NCBI RefSeq assembly: GCF_000262465.1
Contig: NZ_CM001489.1
Span: 3,633,502 to 3,697,501 of the forward strand
DNA length: 64,000 nucleotides
Origin: Frankia sp. QA3
GTDB lineage: Bacteria; Actinomycetota; Actinomycetes; Frankiales; Frankiaceae
Reading direction: 5' to 3'
Shown here in pieces: positions 1 through 9,007 of this stretch. The notes under the pieces are model-generated. The model was not told the DNA's origin, made no database searches, and saw nothing but the letters and a program-made list of their open reading frames with translations. The translations under genes were made by a program, and so were the position numbers. How positions within the stretch are numbered: position 1 is the stretch's first letter; each line of letters starts with the position of its first letter.

Positions 1-40
1 GCCCCTCGGACCCCGCCCCGCCGGGCCGGGCAGCAGCCGG

Positions 41-529
41 TCAGGTCGCCGGGGACGCGGTGCCGGACGCCGAGGGGATCTCGCCGGTCCGCTCGTAGGC
101 GGAGAGCATCCGCAGCCGGCGCACGTGCCGCTGCTCGCCGCTGAACGGCGTCGCGAGAAAGACCTCCGCGAACGCCAGCGCCTCGGGGACGGTGTGCATC
201 CTGGCGCCGAGGCTCAGCACGTTGGCGTCGTTGTGCTGGCGGGCCAGCGTGGCGGTCTGCTCGCTCCAGACCAGCGCCGCGCGCACACCCACGACCTTGT
301 TCGCCGCGATCGCCTCACCGTTGCCGGAACCGCCGATGACGATGCCGAGGCTGTCCGGCTCGGCCGCGGTGGCCTGCGCCGCCGCCAGGACGAACGGGGG
401 GTAGTCATCGTCGGGGTCGTACTCGACGGGACCATGGTCGACGGGCGCATGGCCCAGCTCCACCAGGCGCTCGGCGAGCGCCGTCTTCAGGTGGAAGCCG
501 GCATGGTCAGAACCTAGATGGACGCGCAT
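41..529 (-). CDS. rpiB: Ribose-5-phosphate isomerase B
   Basis: Interconverts ribose 5-phosphate and ribulose 5-phosphate in the cytosolic pentose phosphate pathway. The 162-residue product has the RpiB/LacAB fold signature: SDHAG at residues 7-11 and GGSGNGE at 66-72. The GNGE form with a catalytic Glu (E72) is the mycobacterial subtype, whereas the E. coli type carries a Cys in this loop. A short Ser/Ala/Thr-rich tail follows the fold. It lies 19 bp downstream of the DsbA-like gene on the same strand and is probably co-transcribed with it. The same gene pair beside pepN is, from memory, the M. tuberculosis order. Confidence 0.95.
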   Translation of the reverse strand: MRVHLGSDHAGFHLKTALAERLVELGHAPVDHGPVEYDPDDDYPPFVLAAAQATAAEPDSLGIVIGGSGNGEAIAANKVVGVRAALVWSEQTATLARQHNDANVLSLGARMHTVPEALAFAEVFLATPFSGEQRHVRRLRMLSAYERTGEIPSASGTASPAT

Positions 530-548
530 GATGCGTCATCATGCCTGA

Positions 549-1211
549 TCACGTGAAGATCGGTTCCACATCCCGGGAGCGCTTGAGCTCGTAGAAGCCG
601 GGCGTGCCGGCGACCAGCAGCACTCCGTCCCACAGCCGGCCGGCGTCGGCGCCCTTGGGTGCCGGGGTGATGACCGGGCCGAAGAACGCGTTGTCGCCCA
701 CCGCGATGACCGGAGTGCCGACGTCCATGCCGACACGGCCGATGCCGTCGGCGTGGCTGGCCCGCAGCCTGGCGTCCCACTCGGTCGAGGTCGCCGCGGC
801 CGCGAGCGCGGGGTCGGCGCCCGCCTCGGTCAGGGCGGCGACGAAGGTCGCCTCGTCGAACTCGGCCTTCTCCACGTGCCGCCGACGGCCCAGCGCGGTG
901 TACAGCGCGGCGAGGACGCCCTCGCCGTGCCGCTCGGCGGCGGCGATGCAGATCCGCACCGGTCCCCACGCCTGCGCCAGCAGCGCCGCGTACTGCTCGG
1001 GCAGGTCACGCCCCTCGTTGAGCACGGCGAGGCTCATCACGTGCCAGCGGACCCGGACCGGGCGGACCTTCTCCACCTCCAGCAGCCAGCGCGACGTCAG
1101 CCACGCCCACGGGCACAGCGGGTCGAACCAGAGGTCGGCGAAGACCGTGCCGGGGTCGTCCTCGACCGCCTCCGACGCCGGCGCGGGGGTGGTCAGGGTC
1201 TCGGTGCTCAT
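549..1211 (-). CDS. DsbA-family protein, mycothiol-dependent nitroreductase (Rv2466c) type
   Basis: A 220-residue thioredoxin-fold protein of the FrnE/2-hydroxychromene isomerase-like DsbA class. After a 20-residue leader, the strand FADLWFDPLCPWAW places the active-site motif at residues 33-37. Further signatures are HVMSLAVLNE, AWGPVRI and the cis-Pro region DVGTPVIAV. Full-length similarity suggests the mycothiol-dependent reductase Rv2466c. In that protein, as I recall, the motif is CPWC; here the resolving Cys is Ala (CPWA), leaving a monothiol site. The protein should be cytosolic, since there is no signal peptide. It sits between the permease gene (46 bp upstream) and rpiB (19 bp downstream). 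Confidence 0.85.
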   Translation of the reverse strand: MSTETLTTPAPASEAVEDDPGTVFADLWFDPLCPWAWLTSRWLLEVEKVRPVRVRWHVMSLAVLNEGRDLPEQYAALLAQAWGPVRICIAAAERHGEGVLAALYTALGRRRHVEKAEFDEATFVAALTEAGADPALAAAATSTEWDARLRASHADGIGRVGMDVGTPVIAVGDNAFFGPVITPAPKGADAGRLWDGVLLVAGTPGFYELKRSRDVEPIFT

Positions 1212-1257
1212 GGACGGCCTCCTCGATCGACGGCTCCGCTTGACGGGCTAGAACCGG

Positions 1258-2943
1258 TCAGGGCGGCGGACGCTTCCCGGTCTCGGCCAGGTATCCGGCC
1301 ACCCGGTTCACCACGGCGACGAACGGCACGGCGGCGATCGCCCCGGGAATGCCGGCCAGCACGCCCCCGGCGGACAGCGCGATCACGATCGCGAGCGGGT
1401 GCAGCCGCACGGCCCGGCGCATGACCAGCGGCTGGAGCAGGTGTCCCTCGATCTGCTGCACGGCCAGCACGACCCCCAGGATGATCAGCGCGTCGGTCAC
1501 CCCCTGGGAGACGAGCGTCACCAGGACGGCCGCCACGCCGGCCACCGTCGCCCCGATGATCGGCACGAACCCGCCGAAGAAGGTCAGCAGCGCCAGCGGC
1601 GCGACGAGCGGCACGCCGACGCCGACCAGCCCCATAGCGATGCCGAAGGCGTCGACGGCGGCGACGAACACGGTTCCCCGGATGTAGCCGGTGATCGTGT
1701 ACCAGGCCTCCCGGCCGGCGCCGCGCACGCGGTCCTCCGCCCCGTCGGGGAAGCGGGTGACGATCCAGTTCCAGATCCGCTCGCCGTCGTAGAGGAAGAA
1801 GAACGTCGAGAACAGGGCGACGAGCAGGCCGGTGATCACCTCGGCGGCCACCGACGCGCCGGAGATCACCCCGGAGACCAGCCGGCCGCGGTTGTTCGCC
1901 AGGTTGCGGCGGATGTCGTCGACGAGATCGTCGATCTGGCTCTGCGACAGGTGGAACGGCCCGTCGGTCAGGTAGCCGCGGATCTGCTCAACGCCCTCGC
2001 TGACCTGGTCGCTGACCGTCGGGATCTCGTTGGCGGCGTTGAACCCGACGGCGACGGCGGCCCCCGCGAGCACGGCGAAGAACACGAACAATGCGGCGAA
2101 CGCGGCGCCGAGCCGCGGGAGGCCGAGCCGCTGGAAGCGATGCGCCAGCGGGTGGATGAGCGCGGCGATGAGCAGCCCGGCGATGATCGGGATGACCACG
2201 ACCCGGACCCGGCCGACCGCCATCAGCAGGATGTAGACCGCCGCGCCGGTGACGATCAGGCGCCAGGACCAGCCGGCCGAGACCCGCAGCGACACCGGGA
2301 TGTGCTCCTCGGCGCGGATGGCGGGCGACTGCGCGGGACCGGCGCCGTCGCGGGCGGGCGACGGTTCGCTCTCGCCCGGGGGGTCCAGCCCGGCCGCGCG
2401 CGCGGCCCGCAGCATCCGCAGCCGGCGCGGGACGATCCCCTGCCGCAGGCCGCTGCCCACCCCGGCCGCGGTGGCCCCGGACCCGGGGTCGGCCGCGGCC
2501 TCGGTCGCCGGATGCGTCCCGGGGTTCGTGGGGTGGGTCGTGGGGTGGGTCGTGGGGTGGGTCGTGGGATGGGCGGGATGCGCCGCGGGACGGCCCGGCT
2601 CACCGTCGTGGTGCGCCGCCGCCCCGCCACCGGCACCCGAACCACCGCTCGCGCCCGAACCACCGCCGGGCCCGGAGCCTGCGTTCCCGCCCAAGCCCGG
2701 TTGCGCACCGGCGGCGCCTGGGACCGGCCGACCGGCCGACGCCCCCCCTGCGCCCGGCCCGGCCCCGGCCGAACGCCGACGCACGGGTACGCGGCCCAGC
2801 CCGGCGACCCGCCTCACCCGCGCCCCCTCCGGCTCCGACGCCCACAGCGTCCCGACGCCGACACTCCCGACGCCGGCACGTCCGACGCCGACACTTCCAC
2901 CACGGACACCTTCGCCACCACGGACACCCGCGACCACGGACAC
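1258..2943 (-). CDS. AI-2E family transporter (PerM/YdiK-like permease)
   Basis: The C-terminal ~340 residues form a typical AI-2E transporter domain. It has paired hydrophobic segments near the start (LIVTGAAVYILLMAVGRV and VVIPIIAGLLIAALIHPL), a long periplasmic helical stretch, and a C-terminal membrane block containing the family signature FVPIIGATVAG. The substrate is not predictable; members include autoinducer-2 exporters and Na+/H+ antiporters. The first ~215 residues of the open frame are Gly/Ser/Pro-rich with a 12-bp tandem repeat (2525-2572) encoding HPTT units. They are not part of the family, so the real start may be internal, for example the ATG at 2415. First of a possible three-gene minus-strand operon with the nitroreductase-like gene and rpiB. 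Confidence 0.8.
   Translation of the reverse strand: MSVVAGVRGGEGVRGGSVGVGRAGVGSVGVGTLWASEPEGARVRRVAGLGRVPVRRRSAGAGPGAGGASAGRPVPGAAGAQPGLGGNAGSGPGGGSGASGGSGAGGGAAAHHDGEPGRPAAHPAHPTTHPTTHPTTHPTNPGTHPATEAAADPGSGATAAGVGSGLRQGIVPRRLRMLRAARAAGLDPPGESEPSPARDGAGPAQSPAIRAEEHIPVSLRVSAGWSWRLIVTGAAVYILLMAVGRVRVVVIPIIAGLLIAALIHPLAHRFQRLGLPRLGAAFAALFVFFAVLAGAAVAVGFNAANEIPTVSDQVSEGVEQIRGYLTDGPFHLSQSQIDDLVDDIRRNLANNRGRLVSGVISGASVAAEVITGLLVALFSTFFFLYDGERIWNWIVTRFPDGAEDRVRGAGREAWYTITGYIRGTVFVAAVDAFGIAMGLVGVGVPLVAPLALLTFFGGFVPIIGATVAGVAAVLVTLVSQGVTDALIILGVVLAVQQIEGHLLQPLVMRRAVRLHPLAIVIALSAGGVLAGIPGAIAAVPFVAVVNRVAGYLAETGKRPPP
2525..2572. repeat. 12-bp tandem repeat (GTGGGGTGGGTC), about 4 copies
   Basis: Four near-perfect head-to-tail 12-bp units are visible. 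On the minus strand they encode His-Pro-Thr-Thr units in the low-complexity N-terminal part of the permease frame. Confidence 0.85.
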
Positions 2944-3327
2944 CGCGGCCCGAAGGCCGAGCTACCCACGCTGCCGCGCCCGCGCCGGACCGACCGGACG
3001 TCCCCGCCCGCGCCGCCCGCGCGTGCGGGACATGTCGCCATCGTGCCGCACCGACCCCGCGGGCGGAGGACCTACCCCGCGCGAATCGCCACAATCCGGA
3101 GCTTGCTTCGGTGAACGCAGCCTTCAGTGGCCCGGGCGTACCACCTCCACCGGCGGCATCCGGACCCGCCCATCGCGTGGGAGACTGGGCGGGCCGGCCC
3201 CGGCCAGCTCGGTCGCGTGCCCGACAACACGCCGAACGCGCCCGCTCCCGGGTACGTTTCGCGCCGAATGCAGTGCCAGCCGAATGCAGTGCCAGCCGAG
3301 AAGTCCGTGCCTGCCGAGAGGAACCGG
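2944..3327. other. Intergenic region between the permease and pepN
   Basis: A divergent spacer with no convincing small gene. It holds two perfect 16-bp tandem copies at 3265-3296 (CGAATGCAGTGCCAGC). The pepN ribosome-binding site follows at about 3315-3320. Confidence 0.6.
3265..3296. repeat. 16-bp perfect tandem duplication upstream of pepN
   Basis: CGAATGCAGTGCCAGC occurs twice head to tail. The unit is not a multiple of three and lies upstream of the preferred pepN start, consistent with non-coding DNA. Confidence 0.85.
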
Positions 3328-5880
<2,553 letters not shown>

Positions 5881-5891
5881 GCGACCCGGTT

Positions 5892-5932
5892 CGGCGGGGG
5901 GCCGGGCGTGGATCACGCGCGGCCCCCCGCCG
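5892..5932. terminator. Hairpin terminator between convergent pepN and MFS genes
   Basis: The 12-bp arm CGGCGGGGGGCC (5892-5903) is perfectly complementary to GGCCCCCCGCCG (5921-5932). The 17-nt loop contains a second small stem (GCGTG/CACGC). It lies in the 69-bp gap between two convergent stop codons. There is no U-tract, as is common in high-GC actinobacteria; it probably serves both genes. Confidence 0.75.
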
Positions 5933-5949
5933 GACGTGCGCCGCCGGGG

Positions 5950-7434
5950 TCACCTCGCCTCCGGAGCCGGGACCGGGTCGTCGAGGTCGAGCGCCGGCAC
6001 GGCTGCGGCCGCTCGCGTCCTCGGCAGGGCGAGCGCGACCAGGAGCAGACCGATCACCAGCCCAGCGGCCGTGAGCAGGACCGCGGTGAATGTGCCGTCG
6101 GCGAGATCGGCACGTAGGCGGTCGCCCTGCTGGTCGGTGATGTCCGCCGTGGCGATGGCGACGAGGACGGCGAGGCCGACGGCGTTGCCGATGTTGAGGG
6201 TCGTGGAGGCCATGCCGGAGGCGACCCCCTGTTCCTGCGCGGCCACCCCCGAGGCGGCCGCGATCCACATGGCCGTCCAGACGGTGCCCTGCGCGACCCC
6301 CGAGAGGATCAGCCCGGGCAGCAGGGTGGCGAACGACCGCTCGCTGTCGAAGCCGATCGCGAGCACGGCCGTGCCCACCGCGCCGAGGGCGAACCCGGAC
6401 AGCAGGGTGAGGCGGGTTCCGATGGCCGTCGTCATCCGCTCGCCCAGCTGCGTTCCGGTGGCGATCGCGACCGACGGGATTGCGAAGGCCAGGCCCGTGC
6501 GCAGCGCGCTGTAGCCGTGTACCTCCTGCAGCAGCCGTGTGAGGAAGTAGGGCAGCGTGCCGAAGGTGCCCATGTAGATGAAGGTCACCGTGATGGCGAC
6601 CGTCAGCGGGCGGTTGCGCAGCAGCCGCAGCGCAAGCAACGGATCCGCGGTGCGGGCCTCCATGGCGACGAACGCGGGCAGCAGGATCACGGCGGCGACG
6701 ATGCCGGCGATGACGCCGCCCGACGTCCAGCCCGACTCGGGCCCCTGGACGAGCACGAAGACCAGCATGGTCACGCCCGCCGTCACCGTCAGTGCGCCGG
6801 GCAGGTCGAATCGCCGGGCGGCAAGCCGCGGTGGATCGGCCGGGATGACGGCCAGGGCCGCCAGGGCGACGACGGCGGCGAGCGGCACGTTGACGAAGAA
6901 GACGGCGGACCAGCCGAACGCCTGGGTGAGGACGCCACCGAGCAGCGCGCCGACCGTCAGGCCACTGGCTCCGGCGCCGCCCCAGACCGCGAGCGCCCGG
7001 TTTCGCCGCGGGCCCTCCTCGAACAGCGTGTTGATGAGGGAAAGGGTCGACGGAAGCAGCAGCGCCGCCCCGACGCCCTGGATCGCGCGGGCGACGACGA
7101 GGATCGCCGGCGTGCCCGCCAGACCGCCGACGAAGGAGGAGACCGCATAGATGCTCAGGGCCAGCACGAACATGCGGCGCCGGCCCAGCAGGTCGGCCGC
7201 CCGGCCACCCAGCAGCAGGAACCCGCCGGCGAACACGGCATAGGCGCTGACCACCCACTGCTCCGTCTGGCCGGCGAAGTGCAGGGACGCCTTGATGTCG
7301 GGCAACGCCACGAAGACGATGTTGAGGTCCAGCGAGAAGATCAGTTGCGCGAGGGCCAACAGCGCGAGGCTCAGGCCGAGATGACGGTGACCGATCGCGG
7401 GCGGGCCGGCCGACACGGTCGAGGGCGTGGACAT
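5950..7434 (-). CDS. MFS drug exporter, DHA2 (EmrB/QacA) type
   Basis: Proton-coupled export of drugs or other amphiphiles across the cell membrane; substrate unknown. The ATG at 7434 gives 494 residues beginning MSTPSTVSAGPPA, with an AGGGG ribosome-binding site upstream; the longer open frame to 7803 covers the divergent regulator. The 14-helix DHA2 pattern is supported by LDLNIVFVALPDI in helix 1, motif A (GGRAADLLGRRR) in loop 2-3 and motif C (GALLGGVLTQAFGW) in helix 5. The tail is Ala/Arg/Pro-rich and polar. Divergent from an ArsR-type regulator, with a perfect palindrome in the shared promoter, so it is likely repressed by that protein. Confidence 0.92.
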   Translation of the reverse strand: MSTPSTVSAGPPAIGHRHLGLSLALLALAQLIFSLDLNIVFVALPDIKASLHFAGQTEQWVVSAYAVFAGGFLLLGGRAADLLGRRRMFVLALSIYAVSSFVGGLAGTPAILVVARAIQGVGAALLLPSTLSLINTLFEEGPRRNRALAVWGGAGASGLTVGALLGGVLTQAFGWSAVFFVNVPLAAVVALAALAVIPADPPRLAARRFDLPGALTVTAGVTMLVFVLVQGPESGWTSGGVIAGIVAAVILLPAFVAMEARTADPLLALRLLRNRPLTVAITVTFIYMGTFGTLPYFLTRLLQEVHGYSALRTGLAFAIPSVAIATGTQLGERMTTAIGTRLTLLSGFALGAVGTAVLAIGFDSERSFATLLPGLILSGVAQGTVWTAMWIAAASGVAAQEQGVASGMASTTLNIGNAVGLAVLVAIATADITDQQGDRLRADLADGTFTAVLLTAAGLVIGLLLVALALPRTRAAAAVPALDLDDPVPAPEAR

Positions 7435-7472
7435 AGCGCGGGCACCCCTGTTCGACAAGATCCGTGATCGTT

Positions 7473-7500
7473 CGACTGTACGAATATTAGCGTACAGTCG
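7473..7500. promoter_or_regulatory. Palindromic operator in the MFS/regulator intergenic region
   Basis: CGACTGTACG (7473-7482) and CGTACAGTCG (7491-7500) are perfect 10-bp inverted repeats with an 8-bp AT-rich spacer. They lie about 40 bp upstream of the exporter start and inside a locally AT-rich stretch. A half-site with one mismatch (CGTACGGTCG) recurs at 7606-7615, just upstream of the regulator gene. Symmetry, position and gene arrangement indicate the binding site of the divergent wHTH repressor. Confidence 0.8.
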
Positions 7501-7639
7501 TACGGCTTGCGAGGCCCCGGGAAGGCTGTCGACGGGGTGTCGACGGGGTGTTCGGTACCTGCGGGGCGACGCGACCCGGAGTGCTCCACAGGTTTCAGCC
7601 GTTCGCGTACGGTCGTAGCGTTCGACTACCCTGGTCGCC

Positions 7640-7993
7640 ATGCTGGGCCAGCACCCGATCCGCGAGCAGATCCGCCTGGAGAACGTCCTGACGGCGCTGG
7701 GTAACTCGATCCGGCTGGCGATCGTGCGCATCCTCGACGAGGAGGGCGAGCGTTCCTGCGGCACGGTCGGGGCGAGCCTCGGGATCGAGATCTCCAAGTC
7801 CACCCTGACCCATCACTGGCGGGTGCTACGCGACAGCGGCGTGATCTGGCAGCGCCCCGCCGGCCGGGAGAACCTGCTCTCACTGCGGCGTGAGGATCTC
7901 GCCATCAGGTTCCCTGGGCTGCTCGAGGCGGTGCTGCGCGCCGACCCCCCCACCGAGCTCACCGTCTCCCGGTCCGGGCGCGGCAACCAGTAG
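7640..7993 (+). CDS. ArsR-like winged-helix transcriptional regulator
   Basis: A 117-residue protein that is essentially one winged HTH. The DNA-binding unit is about residues 13-80: a helix with LGNSIRLAIVRIL, the recognition region SKSTLTHHWRVLRDSGVI, and a wing (QRPAGRENLLSLRRED). This matches ArsR/MarR-class repressors that sense small molecules. Only one Cys is visible, so a thiol metal site is unlikely and a drug-like ligand is more probable. It is divergent from an exporter with a perfect palindrome and a second half-site between them, so local repression plus autoregulation is inferred. Confidence 0.85.
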   Translation: MLGQHPIREQIRLENVLTALGNSIRLAIVRILDEEGERSCGTVGASLGIEISKSTLTHHWRVLRDSGVIWQRPAGRENLLSLRREDLAIRFPGLLEAVLRADPPTELTVSRSGRGNQ

Positions 7994-8138
7994 CGGCCCG
8001 GGGCCGCCGTCGAGGCAGCGCCTCGTCACGGCCCGCGGCGGGCAGGCGGGATCGCCGTCGTGCGGGGCAGGCGGGATCGCCGGACCCGTCGCCGAGCCCG
8101 GCGTGACGCAACCGCCGCGCCCGGCGGGACTCCCCGCG

Positions 8139-8579
8139 TCAGTGGGATGCGGGGCTGCCGGCAGAGGTGGGGTGGGCCGGGGCGGCGGCGCCGGGGGCGG
8201 CCGGGCCGGCGGCCTCGCCGAGCTGGCGGATGCCGGTCGTGAGGCCGCCGACCAGGTCGCCAAGGGAGAAGCTGGAGGTCATCGTGAGCGCGGCGAGGCC
8301 GGATGCGGAGTCGCTGATCCGCTTGCGGGCCGCGGGAGTGGTGGAGACCCGCACGAAGCACTGCCCCGGCGAGACGAGGATGAGCACGGCGGGATCCCGG
8401 GCCGGGTCCTCGACCAGGGTCGACAGGATCCGCTCCGCGGCGAGGCGCACGTCGCCGCGCACCGACCCGAGCCGGACGCCGAAGCGGACACCGCTGTGCT
8501 TCTGGGCGAGTTCCAACGCCCGGTTCAGCCGCTCGAGCTGCTCCGAGGTGAACGCCTCACCAGTTGCCACTAGCGCCAC
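8139..8579 (-). CDS. DUF5130 (TPM-like) domain protein
   Basis: A 146-residue conserved actinobacterial protein of unknown function. The core, about residues 8-115, is a TPM-like alpha/beta domain (LALVSPGQ-type strand written here LILVSPGQCFVRVSTTPAARKRI). The tail is Ala/Pro-rich. The GTG start at 8579 lies inside the preceding membrane-protein gene, giving a 23-nt overlap, so the two are translationally coupled. From memory it corresponds to Rv2468c of M. tuberculosis, which also sits close to pepN. Confidence 0.8.
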   Translation of the reverse strand: MALVATGEAFTSEQLERLNRALELAQKHSGVRFGVRLGSVRGDVRLAAERILSTLVEDPARDPAVLILVSPGQCFVRVSTTPAARKRISDSASGLAALTMTSSFSLGDLVGGLTTGIRQLGEAAGPAAPGAAAPAHPTSAGSPASH

Positions 8580-8997
8580 CCGCCCCGGGGACGGCCTTCT
8601 GGGCCCGCTCGCCCTCGATCTGCTCCGGCTTGGTGCCGATCCAGACCTCGTCGTGTTCCCAGGGCTGGCCCGGCCGGTAGCGCGTCGGCCCGCTCTTGCG
8701 GCTGGACCAGGCGGCCAGCAGGATCGCGATCAGGAACCCGCCGACGATGGTGCCGCCGTAGATCCCCCAGGTCTGCAGGGCGGTGAGCGGATCGGGGTCG
8801 TAGACGGTCCCGATCTCCCCGGCGGAGGCGGTCGCCGCGAACACCGGCAACGCGAAGAGCGTGAGGCCGCCGACGGTCAGCACCCGGCGCAGGGCGGTGC
8901 CGCGCCGCGACGCCGGACGGACGCCCGACCCTCGCGACGAGTGGAGCATACCGGCGAAGGGCAGCCAGCGGGACCAGCGCGGTTGACGTGAAGTCAC
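8557..8997 (-). CDS. Small actinobacterial membrane protein
   Basis: 146 residues with a basic N-terminus. A first hydrophobic segment around residues 38-58 (RRVLTVGGLTLFALPVFAATASA) resembles a signal or anchor, and a second lies around 75-97 (WGIYGGTIVGGFLIAILLAAW). A polar C-terminal tail contains RYRPGQPWEHDEVWIGTKPEQ. No enzymatic motif is visible. It precedes and overlaps the DUF5130 gene and starts 10 bp after the end of malQ on the same strand, so it may be read from the two-component/malQ operon. Confidence 0.7.
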   Translation of the reverse strand: MTSRQPRWSRWLPFAGMLHSSRGSGVRPASRRGTALRRVLTVGGLTLFALPVFAATASAGEIGTVYDPDPLTALQTWGIYGGTIVGGFLIAILLAAWSSRKSGPTRYRPGQPWEHDEVWIGTKPEQIEGERAQKAVPGAGGASGNW

Positions 8998-9007
8998 GCA
9001 GCGAAGG

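Noticed and set aside
8040-8082. Spaced direct repeat GGCAGGCGGGATCGCCG
   Set aside because: Two copies 26 bp apart in the gap between convergent genes; could be chance in such biased DNA and no function is suggested.
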